Origin: Desulfomicrobium sp. UBA5193
Lineage (GTDB): Bacteria > Desulfobacterota > Desulfovibrionia > Desulfovibrionales > Desulfomicrobiaceae
Direction: 5' to 3'
Assembly (NCBI GenBank): GCA_002412965.1
Contig: DHWB01000004.1
Span: 248,001-312,000 of the forward strand
Length of the DNA: 64,000 nt
The stretch's first letter is position 1, and the number at the start of each line of letters is the position of its first letter. Position numbers and translations under genes: made by a program. Below are positions 34,001 through 42,778 of this stretch, piece by piece. The notes under the pieces are model-generated. The model was not told the DNA's origin. It searched no databases and saw nothing but the letters and a program-made list of their open reading frames with translations.

Positions 34001-36601
34001 ATGACCTGCATCGAGCCGCTTCTGGCCAAGGTTACGAAGAACGCCGCGCCTCGGCTGCTCTGCAACGGGGTCGTCTGCTGGCTTATTCACGCCCAGCCCC
34101 TGCCGGTGAGCTTTCTGCAGTCCCTGAGCGACATAGGGGGTTGGGCCCTGGCGGAAGAGAGCACGCAGACCCTGTGGTTTTTTCCCTCCCCCGACGTCAT
34201 GCTCGGTCTGGCCCGGCTCCACAACTGGGCCAGGCTCCACCCCATGTCCACGGCCATCACCGTCTTTGATGGCAGCCTGGTGGTGGACGAACAGCTGACT
34301 CAGTCCCTCAAGGTCAAGTCGGAGCTGCAGGCCCTCTGTACGGAATTTCCCAAAAGGCTGATCGTCCGCGTCAGCGCGCGCCTGCGAGAAGTGGGCCGGA
34401 CCCTTACGGGGCTGTCCTTCAGGCATGTGCAGAATCCAGACGGCCTGGCCGGCGACTGGTTCGAACTGGAGTCGAGCGAGCAGGTCAGCGTGGCCTACAG
34501 GCTGAACTGGCTGTGGATCATCCGGCCCCAGGGCAACCGCCAGGACAGGATCTTCGTCAAGGGCTGGCGGTCCTATTTCGAGCGCCTGGAAGCCATCCTG
34601 AGCCAGAACAAGATTTCCTACCTGCACGCGGAGGACCAAAACCTGGTCCTGCGGGTGACGACGCCCAGAGTCATGGCCCGATTGACCACGGAGATATTGA
34701 CCCTGATCGAGGACAAGGAGGTTCCGCCCTGGCCATGCAAGTACATGGCCGTGGAAATGGGCGATCAGTCCTTTTCCCCTGATCTTGCGGGCAAGCTTCG
34801 CTACGTCGTGGAAGCGCTTGAGCCCAACACGCTCTACCTGCCCCTGGCCACGATATTTCAGATTGCCGATTCGAGGATTGTGCCCGTGGATTCCCGCACA
34901 TCTATGGACAACTCCACGCTGACCGATCTGTTTCAGGTGCGTTTTCATTCCAGCAAAGGCGGAAAGCGACGCGGCAGCCTGAACGTCTTCTTGCCCTCAA
35001 GCCTGATTTCAGGCGCCGAGAGCCCATGTTTTTATTGCGGACTGCGCTCGCACTCGGCTCAAAAATGCCCGTCACGTATTCTTCAACCCGGTAATGTGCA
35101 TGTCACGGACTTGTCGCGCTTTGCGCGCATTGATCTCGACACCCTGCCGGGCATCCTGACTGAACTGGAAAAACTGCTTGCGCCCGATATTCTGCGCGGT
35201 TTGACCTCCCTATTGGGGGAAAAGACCAATCTGGCCCTGGTTGTCAGATCCGTGTTCGAGGTCAACATGATCTGCCAGCTGCGCATGATGGCCACTGTCT
35301 GGCGAGCCAAGGGCAAGGAGTGGCCGCGTGGCGTCGAGGAGCAGCGCCCGCAAAGCGAGGAGCATCTGTGGGAGGCGCTGGACAGCCTGCGGACCGGAAA
35401 TCCGGAGCGGGCCATGGAGAAGGTGGATCACGTTGTGCTTCGCGCTCCCAAGAACTACCAGCCCAGAGTGCTTCTGGGGTTCATGGCCATGGAGCGCGAG
35501 GAATTGAAACGCGCGGCGGGGTTCTGGGAGGAAGCGGAGAATCTGGCCTACACCAGCCTGCAGCGTTCCTATATACAGCTCCTGCTCGGCCGGCTGCGCG
35601 AGATCTGCGGAGATTTTACGGAGGCCATCCGTCTTTACGGGCGCGCCGTGAACGAGTCGTCGCGGTTCAGTCAGGCGCGATACAGGCAGGCCGTCTGCCT
35701 GATCAAGTCCGGGTACCTCAATGAGGCGCAGGCCCTGATCCGTGAACTGATCAGGGATGAACCCGACTATTTCAGCGCGGTGTTGCTGGACCCTGAACTT
35801 GAGGGGGGGCGTTCCCATCTGCTGACCGACCTGTGGGAAGTATGGGACGAGGCGCGGACCAGGGCCGGCGAAGTCATCGGCGCGGTCGAGCACCTCCCGG
35901 ACCTGCTCGCCAAATGGCTGCCCGTCGATCACGACGCCTACCATATGTTTCACGAACGCATCGAAGAGTTGAACAGCTTCGCCGGGGTCAACAACTATGC
36001 GTCCATGGCCAAGCTTCTGCGAGGCACCATTCTCATGCGGGCGGACATCCAGGCCCGGGTGAAAAAGGACATCCAGGAGCTGGCGAACAGGCGCAACGCC
36101 ATTCGGGATCGGCTCAAAGCGATCCAGCGCGAGGCTTCCTGGTTTCCTTTTCCGTCCATGCTCGGGTCCTTCAGCAAGCTCTTCAACTCGTGCGGCGAAG
36201 GCGTCAGCCTCATCGGCCACCTCGACCTCTACGTCCCGGAAAAGTTTCGGCAGGGCCACGAGGCCATGCGTCAGGCCGAGCACGACCTCTTGCTCCTTGA
36301 AAAGAAGCTCCTGCTTCTGCAGGGGGTGCGCAACGGCATTCTTTTTCTGCTCCTTTCCGGGAAATATCTGCTTGTCTTCGAGATCATCGCCCTGGTTCTG
36401 GCCGGAGGGTTTTCCCTGGGGCTCTACTATCTGGCTCCGGATCAGATCATCATGGGCCGCGACCTGCGCCAGGACCGCTGGTTGATCCTGAACATCTCGC
36501 TCATCTTCTTCTCCTTTCTCGCCTTTGCCGGCACGGCCATCAGGGCCGCGTCCCGTTTTGAAGCCTACAAGAACGAGATTCTGGACAAGGGGGAGGAGTG
36601 A
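34001..36601 (+). CDS. Large TPR and membrane protein with a CCHC zinc knuckle
   Basis: An 866-residue protein I cannot assign to a known function. The N-terminal half (about 1-330) is mixed alpha/beta without motifs I know. At Cys343-Cys356 the sequence CFYCGLRSHSAQKC is an exact CX2CX4HX4C zinc knuckle, the type known from retroviral Gag. A TPR-like region follows (about 440-600, with AIRLYGRAVNESSRFSQARY). Then a charged helical stretch, and two C-terminal membrane helices at about 783-810 and 826-850. The start ATG 34001 is chosen because GGAGG lies five bases before it. The longer frame begins with TTG at 33914 and lacks a ribosome site. A glycosyltransferase gene follows 94 bases downstream. 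Confidence 0.75.
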   Translation: MTCIEPLLAKVTKNAAPRLLCNGVVCWLIHAQPLPVSFLQSLSDIGGWALAEESTQTLWFFPSPDVMLGLARLHNWARLHPMSTAITVFDGSLVVDEQLTQSLKVKSELQALCTEFPKRLIVRVSARLREVGRTLTGLSFRHVQNPDGLAGDWFELESSEQVSVAYRLNWLWIIRPQGNRQDRIFVKGWRSYFERLEAILSQNKISYLHAEDQNLVLRVTTPRVMARLTTEILTLIEDKEVPPWPCKYMAVEMGDQSFSPDLAGKLRYVVEALEPNTLYLPLATIFQIADSRIVPVDSRTSMDNSTLTDLFQVRFHSSKGGKRRGSLNVFLPSSLISGAESPCFYCGLRSHSAQKCPSRILQPGNVHVTDLSRFARIDLDTLPGILTELEKLLAPDILRGLTSLLGEKTNLALVVRSVFEVNMICQLRMMATVWRAKGKEWPRGVEEQRPQSEEHLWEALDSLRTGNPERAMEKVDHVVLRAPKNYQPRVLLGFMAMEREELKRAAGFWEEAENLAYTSLQRSYIQLLLGRLREICGDFTEAIRLYGRAVNESSRFSQARYRQAVCLIKSGYLNEAQALIRELIRDEPDYFSAVLLDPELEGGRSHLLTDLWEVWDEARTRAGEVIGAVEHLPDLLAKWLPVDHDAYHMFHERIEELNSFAGVNNYASMAKLLRGTILMRADIQARVKKDIQELANRRNAIRDRLKAIQREASWFPFPSMLGSFSKLFNSCGEGVSLIGHLDLYVPEKFRQGHEAMRQAEHDLLLLEKKLLLLQGVRNGILFLLLSGKYLLVFEIIALVLAGGFSLGLYYLAPDQIIMGRDLRQDRWLILNISLIFFSFLAFAGTAIRAASRFEAYKNEILDKGEE

Positions 36602-36695
36602 ACGAAACCCGCCTTCCGCGCTTTGTGCCCGTCTTTCCCGCGTCGCCAGGAGTTGGTCCTTTGTGCCGGACTTTTGGCACGGCTTTTGTTTGGAA

Positions 36696-38240
36696 ATGAT
36701 GATGCATACCCTGGTGATCAATCTGACCCGGTTCGGGGACCTTCTGCAGACCCAGCCCGTCTTGAGCGGACTGCGGGCGCGGGGCGAGCGCGTGGAGCTT
36801 GTCTGTCTGGATTCCTTCAAGGGGGCCACGGCCTTGCTGCGCGATCTGGACCGGGTCCGGGCTCTGCCCGGTGCCCGCTTGCTGGCGAAGCTCGACCACA
36901 GCTGGCCACTGGCCGTAGCGGAACTTTCCTCCTGGTTGGCGGGCGATTCGCACGCGACCGCGGACCGGGTCCTCAATCTCACGCCGACCCTGTCCGCCCG
37001 TCTGCTGGGCCGCGCCCTGCACACCGGGGAGGTGCTGGGCTTTGGTCTGGATAGCCACGGCTTCGGCGAATATTCGACCCCGTGGGCCGCTTTTCTGCAA
37101 GCCGCCTCGACCTATCGCGGGTGCAGCCCCTTCAATCTGGTCGATCTCTTTCAGCGTGTGGCCGACCTTGCGCCGGGCGAGTTTCAGCTCGTGCGTCCGG
37201 ATGCCGGGGCGCTGGCCAAGGCATCCCATCTGCTTCAGGACAGCCCTGGCCAGGGGCTGGTGGCCTTCCAGCTTGGCGCAAGCCAGGATTACCGCCGCTG
37301 GCCCGTGGCCGATTTTATCCGGGCCGGTCGCGTGCTGTGGGAGCGATGCGGGCGCTCGCCCATCCTCCTGGGCACAGCATCCGAAGGGCATCTGGCCCGT
37401 GAATTTGCGGCCCAGGCCGACTACCCCTGCACGGACCTGACCGGGCAGACCGACCTGCCGACCCTGGCAGCGGTGCTTTCGCGCATGGATCTGCTGCTGA
37501 CCAACGACACGGGCACCATGCATCTGGCGGCGGGGCTGGGAGTGCCGGTGGCGGCGGTGTTCCTGGCCACGGCCCAGCCTTTCGATACCGGGCCGTATCT
37601 GGAGGGCAGCATCAGCCTGGAGCCGGACCTGCCTTGCCATCCGTGCTCCTTCGGGCAGGAATGTCCCCACGGCATGGCCTGCCGCGACTGCATCGACGGA
37701 GAAGCGCTCGGAGCCATGCTGACCGGATACCTAGACTCGAAGTCTTGGGACGTTCCGGCCGGGTTTGGAGCCAGAGTTTGGCAGGCCGGGCGGGATGAGA
37801 GAGGATTTATGGATCTTTTTTCCGTGTCCGGTCACGAAGGGCAGGACCGCAGCCGCTGGATCCGGATTCAGCGCGACGTTTATCGTCAATTTCTTGACCA
37901 GAGCTGGGACGGCAGGGACTGTATCTGGACCGGACCGAGCACCGTTTTTCGTGAAGAACTCGCGCGGGATCTTGAGCACTGCGCGCTGATGCTGACATTG
38001 GTGGAGCAGCAAGGACGGGTTCTGGCCTTGCATCCGAATGCGCCAATGAGATCAAAATTCATGGTCAACTGCCAGAATTTAGAGGATAATTTCAAGAAGA
38101 ACCCATCTCTTGGGGTCCTTGGTCCCCTGTGGCGCTACCAGTCCAGGGACCAGTCCGTGAGCATGGATGAGTTCCTGAAGCTGTGCGCCCGTTATCGGGA
38201 ATTGCTGACCGTTTTTCAGCGTCGACTCGCGCTGGCATGA
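36696..38240 (+). CDS. GT9-family glycosyltransferase with unusual C-terminal extension
   Basis: A 514-residue protein. The first 340 residues are a heptosyltransferase-like GT-B fold: INLTRFGDLLQTQPVLSGLR at the N-terminus, GLVAFQLGASQDYRRWPV as the second-domain start, and LLTNDTGTMHLAAGLGVPV as the nucleotide-sugar site. A cysteine-rich patch follows (CHPCSFGQECPHGMACRDC, about 310-330). The last 170 residues are an extra helical domain absent from ordinary WaaC/WaaF enzymes. GT9 enzymes usually add heptose or related sugars to lipid A core, but the extension and the flagellar-type genes downstream suggest another acceptor. Three ATGs in a row (36696, 36699, 36702) follow GGAA. Confidence 0.82.
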   Translation: MMMHTLVINLTRFGDLLQTQPVLSGLRARGERVELVCLDSFKGATALLRDLDRVRALPGARLLAKLDHSWPLAVAELSSWLAGDSHATADRVLNLTPTLSARLLGRALHTGEVLGFGLDSHGFGEYSTPWAAFLQAASTYRGCSPFNLVDLFQRVADLAPGEFQLVRPDAGALAKASHLLQDSPGQGLVAFQLGASQDYRRWPVADFIRAGRVLWERCGRSPILLGTASEGHLAREFAAQADYPCTDLTGQTDLPTLAAVLSRMDLLLTNDTGTMHLAAGLGVPVAAVFLATAQPFDTGPYLEGSISLEPDLPCHPCSFGQECPHGMACRDCIDGEALGAMLTGYLDSKSWDVPAGFGARVWQAGRDERGFMDLFSVSGHEGQDRSRWIRIQRDVYRQFLDQSWDGRDCIWTGPSTVFREELARDLEHCALMLTLVEQQGRVLALHPNAPMRSKFMVNCQNLEDNFKKNPSLGVLGPLWRYQSRDQSVSMDEFLKLCARYRELLTVFQRRLALA

Positions 38241-38298
38241 ATGTTGATTAACGGGTGCATACGGCAAAATTATTCCCAGTAGGCGGAGGACAGGAAAA

Positions 38299-38916
38299 AT
38301 GATCATAATAGACGGTCAGAAGAGTCCACTTGAGGTTCGGCAGTTCGAGAACCTCGAGCAGATTATCGAAAAAGTCATGGAAGACAGACGCATGCACAGC
38401 CGTGTCGTGACGGATGTTCTGGTCAACGATGAGGCCTTTTCGGAGATTTATCCCCATCAGGCCGAGGATATGGAAGCCTCGCACATCAATAGGGTCGAGA
38501 TCGTTTCCGTTCCCACCTCGGAAATGGCCCAGGACATCACCCGTGAATTGTACAAGGTCGTGACCCTCATGGGCAAGGCGGGCCGGCAGGTCTCGGATTT
38601 GTTCCGCCAGGCCGACGATGACCAGGCCCTTGAGCTGTACGGGGATCTTCTTGAGGTGAACCGTGATTTCCTGAACATGGTCGGCGTGCTCAGAAACGAT
38701 TTCTCGACGGGCACTTCCGCGGAGTTCGAGGAGTCCCTGGCGGATCTCTCGGGGCTCTTTTCGGAGATGATCGAGATTCAGGAAAACGAGGACTGGATTC
38801 TGCTCTCGGACCTTCTCGAATACGAATATCTGCCCGTGGTGGAGAAGACCAAGGAAATCGTCGCCAAACTGCGCGAGTCAGTCAAAGACTCGATCAAGAA
38901 GGAAAAGCATGGCTGA
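38299..38916 (+). CDS. Acidic helical protein paired with a FlgN/FliT-like gene
   Basis: A 205-residue soluble, acidic, mostly helical protein without known motif. It opens with a short beta-rich part (MIIIDGQKSPLEVRQFENL) that reads like a small sensory or pairing module, followed by coiled-coil-prone helices (about 75-200). The stop lies eight bases inside the next gene, so the two products are made together. AGGA precedes the ATG. A sigma-54-like sequence lies 50-65 bases upstream. Proteins of this kind accompany flagellar clusters in Desulfovibrio in my recollection. Function unknown. Confidence 0.6.
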   Translation: MIIIDGQKSPLEVRQFENLEQIIEKVMEDRRMHSRVVTDVLVNDEAFSEIYPHQAEDMEASHINRVEIVSVPTSEMAQDITRELYKVVTLMGKAGRQVSDLFRQADDDQALELYGDLLEVNRDFLNMVGVLRNDFSTGTSAEFEESLADLSGLFSEMIEIQENEDWILLSDLLEYEYLPVVEKTKEIVAKLRESVKDSIKKEKHG

Positions 38917-39259
38917 GATACGTGACGCCTACGAGCGCATCATGGGGCTTGGGCAGGAAGAAATGGCCCTCCTCGCCGATCAGAACACGGACCAGCTTGG
39001 TCACGTGCTCATGGCGAGGGAGGAGGCTATCAACGCGTTCATAAGCAGCGACATGGGCGAGCAGGACAAGACCTTTCTGGAAAAGCTGCTTTGCGTCCAG
39101 AAAATGAACACGCAGCTGCGCCAGGAGGCCAGAGTCCTGCATCAGTCCCTGAAGGAAGAGCTCCTCAAGGTGCGTTCGGAGAACAAGCGTATCGGCGGGT
39201 ACCGCAACGGAGCGCTCATAACGCCCTTGAATCGACACGTTCTGAGCCGAAAAGGCTAA
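38909..39259 (+). CDS. FlgN/FliT-like flagellar export chaperone (putative)
   Basis: A 116-residue all-helical protein with the size and pattern of FlgN-type chaperones. Long amphipathic N-terminal helices (AYERIMGLGQEEMALLADQ) are followed by EKLLCVQKMNTQLRQEARV, then a short tail with IGGYRNGALITP and a basic end, the usual place for cargo binding. FlgN-type proteins escort hook-associated proteins to the flagellar export gate. Similarity is by pattern only; there is no diagnostic motif. It overlaps the preceding gene by eight bases. A 9-bp hairpin at 39275-39296 follows without a T-run. Confidence 0.5.
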   Translation: MAEIRDAYERIMGLGQEEMALLADQNTDQLGHVLMAREEAINAFISSDMGEQDKTFLEKLLCVQKMNTQLRQEARVLHQSLKEELLKVRSENKRIGGYRNGALITPLNRHVLSRKG

Positions 39260-39295
39260 CCCCTTTCCCACCCGGCCGCTCCCCCACGGGAGCGG

Positions 39296-40033
39296 CTATT
39301 CCATCCAGATGATGCCCACCTGGCGGCCCGTGACCTTGTCCCTGCGGTAGGAAAAATACTGCGGGGACGAGGCCGTGCACAGGTCGAGGGAAAAGATGTT
39401 GCGCGCCGGAATGCCCGTTCCCATGAGCTGGTTGCGGGTCAGGGTCCAGAGGTCCACGCTGCGGGTGTCCGGGTTGTAGTAGGACTTGAACATGGGCTCC
39501 CATTCGGAGGCGAAATTGACGAATTCACTCTTGCCCGGACCCAGGCTCGGTCCGCGTACGACCAGCACGTCTGCCGGATCCACGCCATAACAGGCGCAGA
39601 ATTTGCGCACTCCCGCGGCGGGAAAATTGCCCGCGTTGCCCCTCCAGCCGCAGTGCAGGGCCGCCACATGCCGGCCGGTCTTGTCCGCGAGCAAGATGGC
39701 CTGACAATCCGCCGTCTTGATGACCAGCGCGTGGCCGGGCTTGTCCGTGCCAAGCCCGTCGCCTTCCACCGTCGCCCCTTCAAAGAAATCATTCTCCATA
39801 TCCATGTACATGGCCTGCCCATGCACCTGCCTGAGCTCTTGCCAGACACCGATGCCAAGTGTCTGTCGCAGCTCCGCGCGGTTGGTTCGCACAGCTTCGG
39901 CCTCGTCGCCCGCCTCCAGGGACATGTTCGCGCTTGAATACGCGCCCGCGCCGTGGCCGCCGTTTCTGGTGGTGAAGACGCAGCGCACATTATCAAGGCC
40001 GGGAAAACGAAAATCCAGATATTCCAAACTCAT
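39296..40033 (-). CDS. pgeF: YfiH/PgeF-type multicopper polyphenol oxidase-fold protein
   Basis: A 245-residue DUF152 protein. The zinc/copper site residues sit in LRQVHGQAMY, IKTADCQAILLADKTGRHVAALHCGWRGN and the ending SLDLCTASSPQYFSYRRDK. In Escherichia coli the homologue removes mis-incorporated L-serine from peptidoglycan precursors. Other members act on purine nucleosides. A GTG at 40039 overlaps the stop of the preceding gene, but ATG 40033 sits at the right distance from GGAGAC and is chosen. The gene is second in a unit with 5-formyltetrahydrofolate cyclo-ligase. Confidence 0.88.
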   Translation of the reverse strand: MSLEYLDFRFPGLDNVRCVFTTRNGGHGAGAYSSANMSLEAGDEAEAVRTNRAELRQTLGIGVWQELRQVHGQAMYMDMENDFFEGATVEGDGLGTDKPGHALVIKTADCQAILLADKTGRHVAALHCGWRGNAGNFPAAGVRKFCACYGVDPADVLVVRGPSLGPGKSEFVNFASEWEPMFKSYYNPDTRSVDLWTLTRNQLMGTGIPARNIFSLDLCTASSPQYFSYRRDKVTGRQVGIIWME

Positions 40034-40035
40034 GT

Positions 40036-40626
40036 TCACGTCTCCGTGGTGATGTGCAGAATTGATTCAGGGGTGACGACAAGTTGCACCGGGCAGTCCC
40101 AAGGCTCGACCGGAACCTCGTCCAGGAGCTGAAACCCGTAGGCGGGTCCGACCAGCCAGGGGGAGCAGGTCAGGCTCGGCAGGAAGCGGTCGTAATAGCC
40201 GCCCCCGAAGCCGAGGCGATACCCACGCCGGTCAAAGGCCAGGGCGGGGACGAGGATGACTTCTGGCTCCGGGGCCGGGGTCAGCCGGGCCAGGTCGGAC
40301 CGGGGTTCGATCAGGCCGAAGCACCCTGGTCCAAGTTCGTCCCGCGAGGTCACGGCGTAGGCTTCCATGATGCCGGGCCTGCCGTTGCAGCAGCGGGGCA
40401 GCAGTACCTCGCTCCCGCCAGCCCAGAAATGGTCGAGCAGGGGCCAGGTGTCGACTTCGCCCCAGGCAGGCAGATAGAGCATCACGGACCGGGCGGTGCG
40501 AATCCGGTCCAGTGTGAGCAGATGTTCCCGGATGCGGGCGCTGTCTTCCCGCACCACGTCCGGGTGCAGATTCTGACGGCGGTCGCGCAGGGTTCTTCTC
40601 AGAAGGTTTTTGTTGGGCTCTTGCAT
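40036..40626 (-). CDS. 5-formyltetrahydrofolate cyclo-ligase
   Basis: A 196-residue enzyme that returns 5-formyl-THF to the active folate pool as 5,10-methenyl-THF, using ATP. It begins with the LRRTLRDRRQNL substrate helix. The ATP/folate signature is LVPALAFDRRGYRLGFGGGYYDRFL, intact with its glycine-rich loop (about 130-155). It starts at ATG 40626 behind AAAGGAG. Coupled to pgeF by overlapping stop and start. GcvT elsewhere in the window uses the same cofactor, though no linkage is implied. Confidence 0.92.
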   Translation of the reverse strand: MQEPNKNLLRRTLRDRRQNLHPDVVREDSARIREHLLTLDRIRTARSVMLYLPAWGEVDTWPLLDHFWAGGSEVLLPRCCNGRPGIMEAYAVTSRDELGPGCFGLIEPRSDLARLTPAPEPEVILVPALAFDRRGYRLGFGGGYYDRFLPSLTCSPWLVGPAYGFQLLDEVPVEPWDCPVQLVVTPESILHITTET

Positions 40627-40693
40627 GACCGTGGCCGCTCCTTTACCATGCTGTGAAGGCTGGACAATTACTCAAAGAGAGGATGAGAGGCAA

Positions 40694-41362
40694 ATGGGAA
40701 ACCGTCACTGGATAGCTTTTGGAGACATTCATGAACGCATCGACGCCGTGGCCAGGATCGACGATATCGGATCGGCCAGCGGCGTTTTTCTTTCCGGGGA
40801 TCTGACCAACGTGGGCACGCGCGAGAGCGCAAGCCGCATCCTCGGTGCCGTCGCGGACAGAAACCCGCACATTTTCGCCCAGATCGGAAACATGGACACC
40901 CCGGCCGTCGAGCGGTTGCTGACGGAGCGCAAGATCAACGTGCACGCCCAGGTCACGGATCTGGGCGGGGGCGTCTGTCTGGCCGCGGTGGGCTATTCCA
41001 CCCCCACGCCGTTCAGCACCCCATCGGAGGTCAGCGAGGCCCAGGTCTGTCAGTGGACCCGTGATGTGCTGGACCGGGCGGACGCATTTGCGCACGTCAT
41101 CCTGATGGTCCACACCCCGCCGCACGGCACCGTGGTCGACAGACTGCCGTCGGGCACCCATGTCGGAAGCCCCGGCGTGCGGGCTCTGATCGAGAAATAT
41201 CAGCCCGCGATCGTCATCACCGGGCATATCCACGAAGGCGTGGGTGAAGAGCGGATCGGCCGTTCACATGTGCTCAATCCCGGCAACTTCGCCAAGGGCG
41301 GCTACGTGCGCATCGATGAAACCCCGGATGGTCTTGCGGCCAGCCTGCGGAGCGTCGAATGA
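40694..41362 (+). CDS. Calcineurin-like metallophosphoesterase
   Basis: A 222-residue phosphoesterase of the YfcE/Icc-like group. Metal-site motifs are all present: GDIHERIDAV, LSGDLTN, GNMD, HTPPHGT and GHIHEG. No other domain is present, so the substrate (a phosphodiester or nucleotide) is open. ATG 40694 has GAGAGG upstream and starts directly before the first strand. The stop overlaps the exonuclease III ATG by four bases. It is divergent from the 5-formyl-THF cyclo-ligase gene. Confidence 0.88.
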   Translation: MGNRHWIAFGDIHERIDAVARIDDIGSASGVFLSGDLTNVGTRESASRILGAVADRNPHIFAQIGNMDTPAVERLLTERKINVHAQVTDLGGGVCLAAVGYSTPTPFSTPSEVSEAQVCQWTRDVLDRADAFAHVILMVHTPPHGTVVDRLPSGTHVGSPGVRALIEKYQPAIVITGHIHEGVGEERIGRSHVLNPGNFAKGGYVRIDETPDGLAASLRSVE

Positions 41363-42132
41363 GCTTGCGCCTCTACTCCTGGAACGTGAACGGGTTTCGG
41401 GCCGTGCTCGGCAAAGGCTTTCGCGAATGGCTCGAGCGCACCGCGCCCGATGTGCTCGGCCTGCAGGAAATCAAGGCTGAGGAAGCCCAGGTCGGGGGAG
41501 GGCACCTTTTTGACGGCTATCACTGCTTCTGGAACGCGGCCCGCAGCAAGAAGGGCTATTCCGGCACGGCGTGCTACACCCGCCTAGAACCCCTGGCCGT
41601 GCAGCGCGGACTGCCGGACCCCCGCTTTCAGGGCGAGGGGCGGGTCATCCGCCTGGAATTCGAGAAATTTCATTACTTCAACATATATTTTCCCAACGGC
41701 CAGATGAGTCAGGATCGTCTGGACTACAAGCTGGGCTTCTACGACGCTTTTTTGGAGCACGCCCAGGACCTGCGGCGGGACAAGCCCATCGTGGTCTGCG
41801 GAGACTTCAACACCGCGCACCGCGAAATCGACCTCAAGAACCCCAAGGCCAACGAGGGCACGTCCGGCTTTCTGCCCATCGAGCGGGCCTGGATGGACCA
41901 CTTCATGGCCCACGGCTATGTGGACACCTTCCGGCACTGCCACGGGGATGTGACCGACGCCTATACGTGGTGGACGTACCGCTTCGGAGCCCGCTCCAGA
42001 AATGTGGGGTGGCGGATCGATTATTTCTTTGTCTCCGAGGAGCTGCGGGGCATGGTGCGCGATGCCTGGATCGATGCCGATGTGCCCGGATCGGACCATT
42101 GCCCGGTTGGACTGGAGCTTGAGTTGCCGTGA
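41359..42132 (+). CDS. xth: Exodeoxyribonuclease III (AP endonuclease)
   Basis: A 257-residue base-excision-repair nuclease that cuts at abasic sites and has 3'-phosphodiesterase activity. Family motifs are SWNVNGFRAV, LGLQEIKAEEAQ, GTACYTRLEP, CGDFNTAHREIDLKNP and PGSDHCPVGLELEL, covering metal ligands and the catalytic His. It overlaps the phosphoesterase gene by four bases (ATGA), so translation is coupled. The length is normal. Confidence 0.95.
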   Translation: MSLRLYSWNVNGFRAVLGKGFREWLERTAPDVLGLQEIKAEEAQVGGGHLFDGYHCFWNAARSKKGYSGTACYTRLEPLAVQRGLPDPRFQGEGRVIRLEFEKFHYFNIYFPNGQMSQDRLDYKLGFYDAFLEHAQDLRRDKPIVVCGDFNTAHREIDLKNPKANEGTSGFLPIERAWMDHFMAHGYVDTFRHCHGDVTDAYTWWTYRFGARSRNVGWRIDYFFVSEELRGMVRDAWIDADVPGSDHCPVGLELELP

Positions 42133-42171
42133 AACGGTACGGAATCGACGCACTTTTTCTGATAAGGATGG

Positions 42172-42747
42172 ATGCCAGTGAGCAAGCGTGACGAGATTTT
42201 GGCGGCGGCCCAGGCTCTTTTCGCGGAGTACGGGTATGCAGGGACGACCATGCGCATGATCTCGGAGCGGGCGGGAGTGGCCTTCGGGCTCGTGTCTCAC
42301 TATTTCGGGAGCAAGGAGAATCTTTTTCTGGTGGCCGGGCACGAGATGATCGACGCCATGCTGGCCCTCATCCGGCGCGACATGGAGGTCGCCGAGAACG
42401 GCCTGCAGGCCGTGGACATCTTCGTGACCTCCTACCTGACCTACACCCTGGCCAACCGCGCCACCTTCCCCACACTGATCCGCTGCTCCCCTTTCAGCGA
42501 CGACAATCCTCACCTGGATCGCCACAAGATCGGAGTGAAGTTCGAGGAATTGATCAGGGAAATCGAAGCCAATCTGGAGCGAGGCCTTGGAGACGGAACC
42601 GTCGCCGCAGTGCCCGTCAGGGACTGCGCCCTCATGATTTACGCGGCCATGGTCGGCGCGGTGCGTACGGTCTTCCTGAGCCCCTTCGGCGATCCGGGGC
42701 TCTTCGAGGAGACCCGGCGTTTCATCATTCGTTCCATCCGGGCCTGA
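42172..42747 (+). CDS. TetR-family transcriptional regulator
   Basis: A 191-residue repressor-type regulator. The HTH (about 5-55) includes ILAAAQALFAEYGYAGTTMR and MISERAGVAFGLVSHYFGSK. The C-terminal ligand-binding domain (about 60-190) is helical and does not identify the effector. The closest gene on the same strand is exonuclease III, 39 bases upstream, and the next gene is convergent, so the regulated target is not obvious from position. ATG 42172 with AAGG four bases upstream is used; a GTG two codons on is possible. Confidence 0.88.
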   Translation: MPVSKRDEILAAAQALFAEYGYAGTTMRMISERAGVAFGLVSHYFGSKENLFLVAGHEMIDAMLALIRRDMEVAENGLQAVDIFVTSYLTYTLANRATFPTLIRCSPFSDDNPHLDRHKIGVKFEELIREIEANLERGLGDGTVAAVPVRDCALMIYAAMVGAVRTVFLSPFGDPGLFEETRRFIIRSIRA

Positions 42748-42778
42748 CGCTTGCGGGGCTTGCTACGTCCCGTCCGAG

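Noticed and set aside
36675..36690. TGGCAC-N5-TTGTT resembling a sigma-54 promoter before the GT9 gene
   Set aside because: The -12 element would lie six bases before the first ATG, leaving no room for a leader, and it has GT instead of GC at -12.
39275..39296. 9-bp GC-rich hairpin between the FlgN-like gene and pgeF
   Set aside because: No T-run on either strand and it overlaps the pgeF stop codon; at best a weak bidirectional terminator.
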